Shown here one piece after another: positions 45,019 to 53,715 of a stretch of 64,000 bases of DNA. The position numbers and the translations under genes were made by a program. The notes under the pieces are model-generated. The model was not told the DNA's origin, did no database searches, and saw nothing but the letters and a program-made list of their open reading frames with translations. Position 1 is the first letter of the stretch. Every line of letters starts with the position of its first letter. Location: the NCBI RefSeq assembly GCF_001704275.1, contig NZ_CP011533.1, forward strand, positions 4,526,001-4,590,000, read 5' to 3'. The DNA is from Streptomyces noursei ATCC 11455 (GTDB taxonomy: Bacteria > Actinomycetota > Actinomycetes > Streptomycetales > Streptomycetaceae).

Positions 45019-45566
45019 GCACCCGCGACCCCGCCCCCTGGGACACCGCCCCGCAACGGCCCGTCGAGGACCGACTGCGCCGCGCCCTCGCGGCCCGCGC
45101 CGACGCCGTCGACGCCCACGACCTCCGCCCGGCGGCGCCGCCCGGCCCCCACCTGCGCCGCGCCCGCCTCCCCCGGCCCGCCTTCCTCAGCCGGTTCCGG
45201 CCGCGCCGCCTCGTCCTGCCGCTGGCCGCCGCGGCGGGCGCCGCCGCCCTCGCCCTGGCCGCGCACCTCGCCACCACCCCCGAGCGCCCGCCGGCCCGTC
45301 CGCTGCCCGCGTCCCCGCCGAGCCCCGCCACGCCCTCCCCGGGCACCGGCACCCCGGCCCCGTCCCCGTCCGTCCCCGACGCGTCCCCGGACACCGCCCC
45401 CGGCGCCACCCGCACCGGCCCGGGCACCCCCTCCGGCCGCCCGCCGCACCGCACCGCGCCCCCCGTGCCCCGCACGCACCCGACCGGCCGGGCGGGCCGC
45501 GCCACCACCCCGACGCCGTCCGCGTCCGCCCCGCCGACCGGGAAGGCGACTCCCAGCGTTCGCTGA
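45015..45566 (+). CDS. One-TM protein, possible anti-sigma factor
   Basis: A 183-residue membrane protein coupled to the ECF sigma gene through a TTGA overlap (TTG 45015). An N-terminal cytosolic part (VEDRLRRALAARADAVDAHDL) is followed by one TM helix (LVLPLAAAAGAAALALAAHL, about 70-90) and a Pro/Thr/Ser-rich extracellular tail. No HxxxCxxC zinc motif of classical anti-sigma factors is present. The anti-sigma role is inferred from position and topology only. Confidence 0.65.
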   Translation: MSTRDPAPWDTAPQRPVEDRLRRALAARADAVDAHDLRPAAPPGPHLRRARLPRPAFLSRFRPRRLVLPLAAAAGAAALALAAHLATTPERPPARPLPASPPSPATPSPGTGTPAPSPSVPDASPDTAPGATRTGPGTPSGRPPHRTAPPVPRTHPTGRAGRATTPTPSASAPPTGKATPSVR

Positions 45567-45611
45567 CCGACCCTTGCCCGCACCGTCCCCCCGTGCCCGA
45601 GAATCGTGCCC

Positions 45612-46259
45612 ATGCCCTTCCGGCCCGCCCCCGCGTCCCCGGCCCCGCCCCGCCGCACCGACGCCGCCCGCCGCGCCCGCACCCTCGCCGCCGCCCTCCT
45701 GGCCGCCACCGCCCTGCCGCTCACCGCCTGCCAGGACGGCGGCGGCTACCGCGCCGCCCTCCCGCGCGCCGTCTCCCCCGCCCCGTCCCCGCCCTCCGGC
45801 CCCGCCCCCCGCGCCCGGGACGCCTGTACCCCCGAGATGCTGCGCTTCCACGCCGGCGCCGAGCCGCACCGCGCCCGCCACATGCTGCTGACCGTCACCA
45901 ACATCTCGGACCGCACCTGCACCTTCGCCGCCCAGCCCTACCCCCTGCTGCATTTCGGCGACCACCGCCCGGGCCCCGTCCCGCCCCTCCCGTACAGCCG
46001 GCCGCACGCCCCCGTCGCGCTGCCGCCCGACGGCACCGCCTACGCCGTGGTGCTCACCGACGCCCAACCCGGCGGGCCGGGCGGCCGGAGCGCCCCGCGC
46101 AGCACGGCCGAAAAGGCGTCCCAGTTCGGGGTCGCACTGGCCGAGCGCACCACCCCCGCGCAGGTCGGCGTCGACGACCACGGCCCGGTCCGGGTGGATC
46201 CGGACACCGCCGCGGTCACGTACTGGCAGCCGAGTCTGGCGGACGCCGGGCGGTGGTGA
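45612..46259 (+). CDS. DUF4232-like lipoprotein
   Basis: A 215-residue exported lipoprotein. Lipobox LTAC at the end of the signal peptide gives lipidation at Cys near residue 40. The mature domain (ACTPEMLRFHAGAEPHRARHMLLTVTNISDRTCTFAAQPYPLL...) matches the DUF4232 beta-sandwich, with paired Cys. ATG 45612 or GTG 45606 may start it; both are weakly signalled. It follows the sigma/one-TM pair by 45 bp, but may be separate. Confidence 0.75.
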   Translation: MPFRPAPASPAPPRRTDAARRARTLAAALLAATALPLTACQDGGGYRAALPRAVSPAPSPPSGPAPRARDACTPEMLRFHAGAEPHRARHMLLTVTNISDRTCTFAAQPYPLLHFGDHRPGPVPPLPYSRPHAPVALPPDGTAYAVVLTDAQPGGPGGRSAPRSTAEKASQFGVALAERTTPAQVGVDDHGPVRVDPDTAAVTYWQPSLADAGRW

Positions 46260-46436
46260 GCCGACCGGGCTCGCGGCGCCGCGCGACCACCGCGACCGGA
46301 CGAGCGAGCGATAGCCCGTTCGTGCCGTATCAGCCAGCTCATCACCCACCAATGATCCGAAATTGCCGTGATTGATCTCGTTTGCTCCACCGCCTCCTGG
46401 CTGCGCCCGGTGCCCCCAGCCCGGTAGGCTTTCCGT

Positions 46437-46733
46437 GTGATCTTCAAGCGCATCGGAAATGGGCGGCCGTACCCGGACCACGGTCGGGAGAGCACCCGCC
46501 AGTGGGCGGACGTCGCCCCGCGCCCGGTACGCCTCGACCAGTTGGTGACCACCAAGCAGCAGCTCGACCTCGAAACGCTGCTCGCCGAGGACTCCACGTT
46601 CTACGGCGACCTCTTCGCGCACGTCGTGAAGTGGGAGGGTGACCTGTATCTGGAGGACGGCCTGCACCGGGCGGTCCGCGCTGCGCTCCAGCAGCGCCAG
46701 GTGCTGCACGCCCGCGTCCTCGAACTCGGCTGA
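46437..46733 (+). CDS. Conserved hypothetical protein
   Basis: A 98-residue protein (MIFKRIGNGRPYPDHGRESTRQWADVAPRPVRLDQLVTTKQQLDLETLLAEDSTFYGDLFAHVVKWEGDLYLEDG...). The WEGDLYLEDGLHRAVRAAL segment recalls ParB/Srx-like small domains of actinobacteria, function unknown. GTG 46437 is exactly six bases after the -10-like TAGGCT with no ribosome binding site, so it is read as leaderless. It is followed by a LytR_C gene and upp, a typical Streptomyces core neighbourhood. Confidence 0.75.
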   Translation: MIFKRIGNGRPYPDHGRESTRQWADVAPRPVRLDQLVTTKQQLDLETLLAEDSTFYGDLFAHVVKWEGDLYLEDGLHRAVRAALQQRQVLHARVLELG

Positions 46734-46866
46734 CGGCTTCCCCGCCGCCCGCGTCCACCCCGACCACCGGCGTGGACGCCAGCTGAATTGGCCCACTCGG
46801 GTTTCCCGCACACAACGCACTGATCATCTAGTAGGCACGGCACACGCCCGGCACTACGCTGCGGCC

Positions 46867-47508
46867 ATGAGCATGCTGACGCCTCCCGGCATGGGCGGTA
46901 AATACCGCATCAAAGGCGACAGGTACCCGCGGATGCGCCGTCCCCGTCACCGTCGTCGCATCGTCCTCGGCATCGTGGCCGGCGCCTGCGCCCTGGGGCT
47001 GGTCGGCTGGGGAACCCTGCAGCTCATCGACGTCTTCGGCGGCAAGGGCAGTACGGCCCAGGCCGCGCAGGACAAGAGACATTGCCCGTCCGGCACCGCC
47101 GGCCGCGCGAGCGCCGCCCCGCCCGCCGCCAAGCCGCCCGCCCCGGCGTCCCTGACCGTCAACGTCTACAACGCCACCGAGCGCGCCGGACTCGCCAAGC
47201 GCACCGCAGACGAACTCCAAAAGCGCGGCTTCAAGATCGGCAAGGTGGGCAACGCCCCGGCCGCCTACGACAAGAAGGTCAACGGCACCGGCATACTGAT
47301 CGGCCCCACGGCCGCCACCGCCGGCCCGCTGAAGGTGCTGGCCACCCAGCTGGCCGGGGCCCAGCTGAAGACCGACGGCCGGCAGACCGCCGACCTCGAC
47401 CTGATCCTCGGCGGCGGCTTCAAGGCCCTCGCCACCCCGCAGGAGGCCACCGCGGCCCTGTCCCTGCTGACCCGCCCGGCTCAGCCCCCGGCCACCGCCA
47501 CGTGCTGA
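46867..47508 (+). CDS. LytR C-terminal (LytR_C) domain membrane protein
   Basis: A 213-residue protein. Basic N-terminus (RYPRMRRPRHRRR), one TM helix (IVLGIVAGACALGLVGWGTLQLI, about 38-60), then an outer LytR_C domain (LTVNVYNATERAGLAKRTADELQKRGFKIGKVGN...). It probably contacts cell-wall polymers or LCP-type ligases. ATG 46867 lies six bases after TACGCT, with TAGGCA 17 bases further up: a leaderless start. It is followed by the long terminator shared with upp. Confidence 0.82.
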   Translation: MSMLTPPGMGGKYRIKGDRYPRMRRPRHRRRIVLGIVAGACALGLVGWGTLQLIDVFGGKGSTAQAAQDKRHCPSGTAGRASAAPPAAKPPAPASLTVNVYNATERAGLAKRTADELQKRGFKIGKVGNAPAAYDKKVNGTGILIGPTAATAGPLKVLATQLAGAQLKTDGRQTADLDLILGGGFKALATPQEATAALSLLTRPAQPPATATC

Positions 47509-47512
47509 GCAC

Positions 47513-47556
47513 GCCACGGGGCCCCGCACCGGGTTCGTGGTGCGGGGCCCCGTGGC
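47513..47556. terminator. Strong bidirectional hairpin terminator
   Basis: A perfect 17-bp stem, 47513-47529 (GCCACGGGGCCCCGCAC) with 47540-47556, and a ten-base loop. It lies between the converging LytR_C gene and upp and serves both strands. Confidence 0.85.
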
Positions 47557-47574
47557 ACGCCGGGAAGGGGTGCT

Positions 47575-48210
47575 TCAGCCGGCGGTGCCGTACATCCGGT
47601 CGCCCGCGTCGCCCAGGCCCGGGACGATGTAGCGGTCCGCGTTGAGGTGCTCATCGACGGCGGCGGTGACCACCGTGACCGGCGTACCGGCCAGCTCGCG
47701 CTCCATGACCTCGACGCCCTCGGGCGCGGCCAGCAGACAGATCGCGGTGACGTCGTCCGCCCCACGCTTGATGAGTTCCCTGATCGCCGCGACCAGCGTG
47801 CCGCCGGTGGCCAGCATCGGGTCGACGACGTACACCTGTCGACCCGACAGGTCGTCGGGCATCCGCGTGGCGTACGTGTGCGCCTCGTAGGTCTCCTCGT
47901 TGCGGACCATGCCCATGAAGCCGACCTCGGCGGTGGGCAGCAGCCGGACCATGCCGTCGAGCATCCCCAGACCGGCCCGCAGGATCGGCACGACCATGGG
48001 TCGGGGGTGGGACAGCCGCACGCCGGTGGTCGCCGTCACCGGCGTCTCGATGTCGACCTGCTCGGTGCGCACATCACGGGTGGCCTCGTAGGCGAGCAGG
48101 GTGACCAGCTCGTCGGCGAGCCGCCGGAAAGTCGGGGAGTCGGTGCGCTTGTCGCGCAGAGTGGTGAGTTTGTGCGCCACCAGCGGGTGGTCGACGACAT
48201 GGATCCGCAT
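47575..48210 (-). CDS. upp: Uracil phosphoribosyltransferase
   Basis: A 211-residue salvage enzyme making UMP from uracil and PRPP. The PRPP-binding motif is [18 protein letters not shown]; others are [14 protein letters not shown] and the uracil-binding [20 protein letters not shown] at the C-terminus. The length is normal. ATG 48210 is the family start ([15 protein letters not shown]). Divergent from the tadA-associated gene. Identification is firm. Confidence 0.96.
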   Translation of the reverse strand: MRIHVVDHPLVAHKLTTLRDKRTDSPTFRRLADELVTLLAYEATRDVRTEQVDIETPVTATTGVRLSHPRPMVVPILRAGLGMLDGMVRLLPTAEVGFMGMVRNEETYEAHTYATRMPDDLSGRQVYVVDPMLATGGTLVAAIRELIKRGADDVTAICLLAAPEGVEVMERELAGTPVTVVTAAVDEHLNADRYIVPGLGDAGDRMYGTAG

Positions 48211-48428
48211 GACGTCGACAGTAACCGAGCCGCGGGGCCCCGGCGCCCGTCGCGCACCGCCCACGCTCCGGCACGTGAGCGACATCTCTCACAACGTCCG
48301 CACGACGCAGCGTCGAAGACGGCGCGCGGACGCGATGTTTCTGCCACGATTCCGAAGGGGCGGGAAGCAGCGGCGTGCAGCGCCGCCCCGCCCGGCCCGG
48401 CACGCCCCTGACCAGTGGGAGAGTCACG

Positions 48429-48950
48429 GTGTACTTCGCCGCACTGCTCGCGCGCACCGAAGACGGGTGGGAAGCGAGCGATACAGAGCTCGACGATGTG
48501 GAAACGCTGACCGATCTGGCCGACCTGGCCCGAGAGGCAGCGGTCGAAGACGACACGGTGGTGGTCCTCATCGAGCAGGAGGACGCCTGGTTCGGCATCA
48601 TCCGGGTCGACGGCGAGGAGGACCCCAGGGTCTTCGTCTCCAACGCCGCGGTGGCCGCCAGGAGCTCGTACGGCACGATGTTGACCGACGAACTCCTCGG
48701 CCGCGACGACAGCGCTGGCGACGAACTCGACAGCCTCGACCTGGACGGCACCGAGGACGGCGAACCCGAAGCGGACCACGACCTCGACGACGACGCCGAG
48801 ACGGCCATGGTGAGCGGCCCGCTCGGCGACGCCGGGCTGCTCGGCGACCTCGGCGTCACGGAGAAGGAACTGCTCACCCTCGACGGCGACGCGCTCGGCG
48901 CGATCGCCGACGCCCTCGGCTGCACGGACCTGCTGGAAGCCGTGCGCTGA
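48429..48950 (+). CDS. TadA-associated conserved protein
   Basis: A 173-residue acidic protein (VYFAALLARTEDGWEASDTELDDVETLTDLADLAREA...) with VVVLIEQEDAWFGIIRVDGEEDPRVFVSN in the middle and an Asp/Glu-rich linker. This family sits beside tRNA adenosine deaminase in actinobacteria, as here 64 bp upstream of tadA. Molecular role unknown. GTG 48429 with GGGAGAG at six bases is the preferred start. Confidence 0.85.
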   Translation: MYFAALLARTEDGWEASDTELDDVETLTDLADLAREAAVEDDTVVVLIEQEDAWFGIIRVDGEEDPRVFVSNAAVAARSSYGTMLTDELLGRDDSAGDELDSLDLDGTEDGEPEADHDLDDDAETAMVSGPLGDAGLLGDLGVTEKELLTLDGDALGAIADALGCTDLLEAVR

Positions 48951-49014
48951 GCCCCGCCGGGCCCACGTTCCGCCCCTGGGCCCGGCCCCCGGCCACGTCC
49001 CCGACACTGGGGAC

Positions 49015-49593
49015 ATGACCGTCCCCCCATCAGCCCCCCTCCCCTCCGCCGCACCCGACCCGCTGCGCGCCCCCTGGATCGCGCCGATGCGTCGGGCCCT
49101 GGTGGAGGCCGCCCGCGCCCCCGGGACCGGTGACGTCCCGGTGGGCGCCGTCGTGCTGTCCGCGGACGGCACGGTCCTGGGCACCGGCCACAACGAACGC
49201 GAGGCCACCGGCGACCCCACCGCGCACGCCGAGGTCCTCGCCCTGCGCGCCGCCGCCGAGACCCTACGGAAGGAAGCCTCGCGAGCGGGGTCCCTCCGGG
49301 CGGAGTCCGGGGGAGGTTCCGGCCAGGGTGGTGGGCGACGGGCCGGAGAATGGCGCCTGACCGGCTGCACCCTCGTCGTCACCCTCGAACCCTGCACGAT
49401 GTGCGCCGGCGCGATCGTCCTCTCCCGCGTCGACCGGGTCGTCTACGGCGCCCGCGACGCCAAGGCCGGCGCCGTCGGCTCGCTGTGGGACGTGGTCCGC
49501 GACCGCCGCCTCAACCACCGCCCCGAGGTCATCACCGGCGTCCTGGAGCCCGACTGCGCCGCCCTCCTCACCGCGTTCTTCCGCGACCGCTGA
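49015..49593 (+). CDS. tadA: tRNA adenosine-34 deaminase, with internal insertion
   Basis: A 192-residue deaminase converting A34 to inosine in tRNA-Arg(ACG). Zinc site and catalytic Glu: HAE (71-73) and PCTMC (126-130); DVPVGAVV and LNHRPEV are further family marks. Between HAE and PCxxC lies an extra segment (LRKEASRAGSLRAESGGGSGQGGGRR, about 84-110) absent from typical TadA, where this gap is about 25 residues shorter. ATG 49015 is six bases after GACACT (leaderless pattern). A tRNA-Ser gene follows. Confidence 0.9.
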   Translation: MTVPPSAPLPSAAPDPLRAPWIAPMRRALVEAARAPGTGDVPVGAVVLSADGTVLGTGHNEREATGDPTAHAEVLALRAAAETLRKEASRAGSLRAESGGGSGQGGGRRAGEWRLTGCTLVVTLEPCTMCAGAIVLSRVDRVVYGARDAKAGAVGSLWDVVRDRRLNHRPEVITGVLEPDCAALLTAFFRDR

Positions 49594-49661
49594 CCGCCGC
49601 GCGACGCCCGTCCCGCCATCCGATTTCGGCGCACGGGGCCCTTTGGGCTAAGCTCTCTCTC

Positions 49662-49746
49662 GGTAGCGTGTCCGAGCGGCCGAAGGAGCTCGCCTCGAAA
49701 GCGAGTGTGGCGCAAGTCACCGAGGGTTCAAATCCCTCCGCTACCG
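49662..49746 (+). tRNA. tRNA-Ser (CGA)
   Basis: Acceptor arm GGTAGCG pairs with CGCTACC; the anticodon stem CTCGC/GCGAG holds loop CTCGAAA (anticodon CGA); a long variable arm (GTGTGGCGCAAGTCAC) and T-loop GGTTCAAATCC follow. The length of 85 nt and long variable arm fit class-II tRNA-Ser. CCA is not encoded. A terminator follows directly. Confidence 0.95.
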
Positions 49747-49753
49747 CTTTCAG

Positions 49754-49795
49754 AACCGCCTCCGATCTGCGCGAGCAGGTCGGAGGCGGTTTTTG
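49754..49795 (+). terminator. Rho-independent terminator of tRNA-Ser
   Basis: AACCGCCTCCGA (49754-49765) pairs with TCGGAGGCGGTT (49780-49791), then a run of five T. A classical intrinsic terminator directly after the tRNA. Confidence 0.9.
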
Positions 49796-50148
49796 CGTTG
49801 CCGCCGCCCCGCACCGCGGAAGACCGCTCTGAGGGGACGTCAGGCTCCGGGGCGGGCGTCGGTGGGGCGGACCTGGCCGCGGCGGCGGCGCGCGCCCGTC
49901 GGCCGCGCGCCCGTCGTGGCAAGCGGAGGGAATACCAAGGGCATTGGCGACAGGGCATGGGCGACCGTGCCGCGGTAGCGGGCGTACGGCCGGTCCCGCG
50001 TCGGCCCGTTGGGCGGGCGGCGGCGCCAAGGGGCGGCGGCAGGCGGCAGTTGCCGGGCCGACGACGGAAAACGGGGGCGGCCGGAGCCCGGTGTGGACTC
50101 CGGCCGCCCCCGCGGTGCGCGCAAGGTGCGGAAAACCGACCTGATCCG
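49796..50148. other. Gene-free interval with terminator
   Basis: No supported gene. The only clear structure is the hairpin at 50073-50111, which terminates the minus-strand gene at 50149. Confidence 0.45.
50073..50111 (-). terminator. Terminator of the two-helix protein gene
   Basis: GGGGGCGGCCGGAG (50073-50086) pairs perfectly with 50098-50111; on the minus strand GTTTTCC follows. It stands 38 bp past the stop of the gene at 50149-50631. Confidence 0.8.
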
Positions 50149-50631
50149 TCAGCCCCGACGGCGGAAAGCCTTCCGGATGAAGTGCACGATCATCCAGATC
50201 AGCAGGATCACGATGACGATGATCACCACGATGATCACGATCAGGAAGATGCCGAGCTTCTTGAAGAAGCCCATCTTCTTCTTCGGCTTGTCGTGGGACT
50301 TGAACGACGCCTGCTGCGTGACGTGGTGGTAGCTGCTGCTGTGCGTGGTGTGCCGCCACTTCAGGGCGGTCGCGGGGGCCGCCTCGACGCGCGCGGCGTC
50401 GGTGGCGGCCGTCCGGGCGCCCGGCGCGGCCTGCGCGGCGGTCACGGCGGCGGGGCGGGCCGCGGCGGCCTCGGCCAGTCCGGCGGCGGCGGCCGGACCG
50501 GCGGCCGCGGCCAACATGCCGAACAGCAGCGCCAGCACGACCATCGGGCGGCGGCGGGCCACGGCCCGACGGCCGGGTGCGTGCGGCGAACCGGACTGCC
50601 GGTGTGCGGAGTTCATGAGCGTGAGTCGCAT
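50149..50631 (-). CDS. Hypothetical protein with signal-like and C-terminal TM helices
   Basis: A 160-residue protein. An N-terminal helix (RRRPMVVLALLFGMLAAAAGPAAAAG, about 28-52) looks like a signal peptide; an Ala/Thr-rich stretch follows, then HSSSYHHV, a basic KPKKKMGFFKKLG segment, one very hydrophobic C-terminal TM helix (IFLIVIIVVIIVIVILLIWMIV) and the tail HFIRKAFRRRG. The membrane topology is a loop with both ends near the membrane. ATG 50631 is used; ATG 50616 is possible. Function unknown. Confidence 0.6.
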   Translation of the reverse strand: MRLTLMNSAHRQSGSPHAPGRRAVARRRPMVVLALLFGMLAAAAGPAAAAGLAEAAAARPAAVTAAQAAPGARTAATDAARVEAAPATALKWRHTTHSSSYHHVTQQASFKSHDKPKKKMGFFKKLGIFLIVIIVVIIVIVILLIWMIVHFIRKAFRRRG

Positions 50632-50661
50632 GGGATTCGCTTTCCCCCTCGTACGGTGCGT

Positions 50662-51441
50662 TCAGCCATTATGGGCGGGTGTGGGCATTCCGGCGGACGT
50701 CTCGACCTCCAGCAGGGAGGCGCTCCGGCGCTCCTCGTCGAAGGCCGCGCGGCCGCCCCGCAGCCCGAACAGCCGCTTGCCGATGGCGATGTAGAGCACC
50801 GCGAGGATGTTGATGGCCAGGGTGGCGATCTTGAGCCAGCTGACCTTCTCGGTCAGCTCGTAGATCTCCAGCGGCAGGAACGCGGCGGTCGCCACCACCG
50901 CCAGGTACTCCGCCCAGCGCTTGGACATCCACAGTCCGACGCCCTCGACGATCTCCACCAGCGCGTACGCGAGCAGGAGCGCGGCCACCACCATCAGGGT
51001 GGAGTGCTTGTAGCCGAAGGTCTTCCGGATGGTGTCGACGATCGGGGAGTGGTCCAGGTCGTAGTGGAAGTGGACGGCGATCGGGCGGACCACGTCCAGG
51101 TTCTTGTCGAAGAACTGGCGGACGGCGTCCTGGCTGTTGCTGAACTGCCACACGGCGAGCGCCGCCAGCACCACGAACACCCCGCGCAGCGCCCGCTCCA
51201 CGGCCAGGAACCGCAGGAGGAACAGGTCCCGCAGCACCTTGCCGCGCGGGACCAGCGGGGCGCCGGCGGCCGGCCCGGAGCCGTGCGGCTCGCCGAGCAC
51301 GAAGTCGCCGCAGCGCAGACAGCGCCAGGCCGCGCCCAGGGCGGTACTGGCGTGCAGTTTCGCCTCCAGGTGCGCCTCGTGCGGACGGTAGGTGATGTGC
51401 CCGCGCCGCGCGCAGGTACGTCGGTTCCAGTCGATGCTCAT
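50662..51441 (-). CDS. DUF2127 membrane protein
   Basis: A 259-residue protein. A Cys-containing N-terminal part (CARRGHITYRP, WRCLRCGDFV) resembles a small zinc ribbon; then about four TM helices (RGVFVVLAALAVWQF, STLMVVAALLLAYALVEIVEGVGLW, YLAVVATAAFLPLEIYELTE, IATLAINILAVLYIAI) fit DUF2127. ATG 51441 has a poor ribosome binding site. It is followed by the two-helix protein gene on the same strand (30 bp). Function unknown. Confidence 0.75.
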   Translation of the reverse strand: MSIDWNRRTCARRGHITYRPHEAHLEAKLHASTALGAAWRCLRCGDFVLGEPHGSGPAAGAPLVPRGKVLRDLFLLRFLAVERALRGVFVVLAALAVWQFSNSQDAVRQFFDKNLDVVRPIAVHFHYDLDHSPIVDTIRKTFGYKHSTLMVVAALLLAYALVEIVEGVGLWMSKRWAEYLAVVATAAFLPLEIYELTEKVSWLKIATLAINILAVLYIAIGKRLFGLRGGRAAFDEERRSASLLEVETSAGMPTPAHNG

Positions 51442-52061
51442 CGCGGGAGCCCCCGGTTTTCCTCTCGTCGTTCCGCGCGGGCCGGTGCCACGGCGGTCGG
51501 CCGCCGCGGGCCGGCCCGCGCTCCGTGCCGGCCGATTGTCGCGTACATGAGGTGATCCGCGACCTACGGGGATGCCTTACGGGGAGAGGGACGAGAAGAA
51601 CGGTCCTGAGGTTGCCGGAGAACGGCCCGGACCGGTGCGCGCGCCCGGCGCGCGGGGGTATGGCCGGGGGAGGCGGGCCAGGGGGTTGGAGCCGCCTCCC
51701 CCGATGAGGACCGGGCCCCGAGTCCACGCCGCGCTGTCAGGGAGCACGCGGCACGGACCCCGCAGTGGGGCGCTGGTCCCGGGGCCCCGCGGATTCCTGC
51801 CAGACCCGCGGTGGCCTCATGACCCATCCTGCCTCCCGCGGTCCGCCCCAACAGCCGGGCGAAGGGCCCTCCTTGGAGGGCCTTTGGTCCATAAGACCCG
51901 TGTGAAGGACAGGGCCGGACGGGGTGCGCCGCCTCGCCCGGTCGAACACGTGTGGTTACACTCGCCCGACCGCACCGGCAACCGGGGCGGCCACCGGGGC
52001 CAGGGGGGTCGCGGGGGAACGCCGTAGGGCGCAGGGACCTGCCGCAGGGGAGACGGAACTG
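51442..52061. other. Long gene-free interval with orphan terminator
   Basis: This 620-bp region holds no frame with start signals and coding bias. It contains a terminator-like hairpin at 51865-51885 without an upstream gene, and a possible -10 (TACACT, 51957-51962) for the small membrane protein at 52062. A small RNA ending at the hairpin is conceivable. Confidence 0.45.
51865..51885 (+). terminator. Orphan intrinsic-terminator-like hairpin
   Basis: GGCCCTCC (51865-51872) pairs with GGAGGGCC (51875-51882) over a TT loop, followed by TTT. No coding gene ends upstream on the plus strand. Confidence 0.6.
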
Positions 52062-52226
52062 ATGGCGACAGCGAAAAAGGTCGCGTTGTACCTGGTCGTC
52101 ATCTTCGTGCTCTGGACGATCATCGCCACCCCCAAACGGGCCGCCGGCCTCGTCCAGATAGGCTTCGAGGGCATCTCGTCGGCCGCGCAGAGCGTCGGCG
52201 AGTTCATGACCCAGCTGGTCAGCTAG
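52062..52226 (+). CDS. Small membrane protein
   Basis: A 54-residue protein (MATAKKVALYLVVIFVLWTIIATPKRAAGLVQIG...) with one N-terminal TM helix (VALYLVVIFVLWTII, about 7-21) and a short helical tail (GFEGISSAAQSVGEFMTQLV) likely amphipathic. A GGGGAG ribosome binding site precedes it. It starts the plus-strand run toward the Dabb gene 55 bp downstream. Function unknown. Confidence 0.65.
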   Translation: MATAKKVALYLVVIFVLWTIIATPKRAAGLVQIGFEGISSAAQSVGEFMTQLVS

Positions 52227-52281
52227 GTCCCAGTCGGCCCACCGGACCGGCTGCGCATCGTCCCGCCGTACGGAGGTCGCT

Positions 52282-52575
52282 GTGATCCGCCACCTGGTCC
52301 TGTTCAAGCTCAACGAGGGCGTCTCGCGCGACGAGGAGCGGGTGCAGGCCGGCGTCCGGGCCTTCGCCGCGCTGGAGAAGGAGATCCCGGAGCTGACGTT
52401 CTGGGAGTGCGCCTGGAACATCACCGACCGCCCGATCGCCTACGACTTCGCGATCAACTCGGCCGTCGCCGACACCGACGCCCTCAAGCGCTACCTGGAG
52501 CATCCTGCCCACCAGGCGGCTGCCGCCCAGTGGCGCGAATTCGCCACCTGGGTGATCGCCGACTACGCGATCTGA
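52282..52575 (+). CDS. Dabb (stress-response A/B barrel) protein
   Basis: A 97-residue protein matching the Dabb ferredoxin-like barrel: MIRHLVLFKLNEGVSRDEERV at the start and the central His-rich YLEHPAHQAAAAQWREFATWVIADYAI. These act as small dimers with varied or unknown roles. GTG 52282 has GGAGG upstream (ACGGAGGTCGCT). It precedes the sigma gene by some 245 bp. Confidence 0.85.
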   Translation: MIRHLVLFKLNEGVSRDEERVQAGVRAFAALEKEIPELTFWECAWNITDRPIAYDFAINSAVADTDALKRYLEHPAHQAAAAQWREFATWVIADYAI

Positions 52576-52613
52576 AACGCCCCGGCGCCACCCGCGCCGC
52601 CGCACCCACCCAG

Positions 52614-52636
52614 AGCCCCTCGCCCCGCGGGGGGCT
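52614..52636 (+). terminator. Likely terminator after Dabb gene
   Basis: AGCCCC (52614-52619) pairs with GGGGCT (52631-52636), extended by CCCC/GGGG pairing inside. No long T-tract. Position between Dabb and the sigma gene supports a terminator. Confidence 0.5.
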
Positions 52637-52820
52637 TCGCCGTGCGGCCGGACGGCCCGTCGCACCCCTCGCGCGCCCCCGGTATCCGCCAACTCTCTCT
52701 TCAACACGGCGTTATGAGGTGCTTGCACACAGTGGACATGTCTTGTGATGCTATGACCGCTTTTGCCGGATACATGCGATGCGCGAAACATGCTGCGAAA
52801 AATGCACTGTGAAGGGTGGC

Positions 52821-53630
52821 GTGACCGTGACGGCCCGTACTGCACCCAAGGCTCCTGCCCGCGAGAGCCGTAGTGCGGACACCCGGGCGCTGACGCAGGT
52901 GCTCTTCGCCGAGCTGGCGGGCCTGGAACCCGGCACCCCCGAGCACTCCCGCGTCCGCGCCGCCCTGATCGAGGCCAACCTCCCGCTGGTCCGCTACGCC
53001 GCGGCCCGCTTCCGCAGCCGCAACGAGCCGATGGAGGACGTGATCCAGGTCGGCACCATCGGCCTGATCAACGCCATCGACCGGTTCGACCCGGAGCGCG
53101 GCGTCCAGTTCCCGACCTTCGCCATGCCCACCGTCGTCGGCGAGATCAAGCGCTACTTCCGGGACAACGTCCGCACCGTCCACGTCCCGCGCCGCCTCCA
53201 CGAGCTGTGGGTCCAGGTCAACGGCGCCACCGAGGACCTCACCGTGCTGCACGGCCGCTCCCCGACCACCGCGGAGATCGCCGAGCGGCTGAAGATCGGC
53301 GAGGACGAGGTGCTGGCCTGCCTGGAGGCGGGGCGTTCGTATCACGCCACATCCCTGGAGGCCGCTCAGGAGGGCGACGGCCTGCCCGGCCTGCTGGACC
53401 GCCTCGGCTACGAGGACCCCGAGCTGGCCGGCGTCGAGCACCGGGACCTCGTACGGCACCTCCTCGTCCAGCTCCCCGAGCGCGAGCAACGCATCCTTCT
53501 GCTCCGTTACTACAGCAATCTGACGCAGTCCCAGATCAGTGCGGAGCTCGGGGTTTCGCAGATGCACGTCTCCCGGCTACTGTCGCGGAGCTTCGCCCGC
53601 CTGCGATCCGCAAACAGGATCGACGCCTAA
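52821..53630 (+). CDS. sigF: SigB-family sigma factor, SigF-like
   Basis: A 269-residue group-3 sigma factor. Region 2: [67 protein letters not shown]; region 3: [12 protein letters not shown]; region 4: [52 protein letters not shown]. The sequence and neighbourhood match the late-sporulation SigF of Streptomyces as I remember it. GTG 52821 or 52827 may start it. A second SigB-type gene follows in the same direction. Usually controlled by anti-sigma and anti-anti-sigma proteins. Confidence 0.85.
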   Translation: MTVTARTAPKAPARESRSADTRALTQVLFAELAGLEPGTPEHSRVRAALIEANLPLVRYAAARFRSRNEPMEDVIQVGTIGLINAIDRFDPERGVQFPTFAMPTVVGEIKRYFRDNVRTVHVPRRLHELWVQVNGATEDLTVLHGRSPTTAEIAERLKIGEDEVLACLEAGRSYHATSLEAAQEGDGLPGLLDRLGYEDPELAGVEHRDLVRHLLVQLPEREQRILLLRYYSNLTQSQISAELGVSQMHVSRLLSRSFARLRSANRIDA

Positions 53631-53715
53631 CCGGCACGGGCGACCCGTTCCTGCACAGATATGTCGACAAGACGCTACAGCGCGTTGCCGACATGTGACA
53701 TTCTGCAGGAACCGC

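Noticed and set aside
49662-49746. tRNA-Ser as an integration site of a mobile element
   Set aside because: No integrase, excisionase or repeated tRNA 3' end was found on either side.
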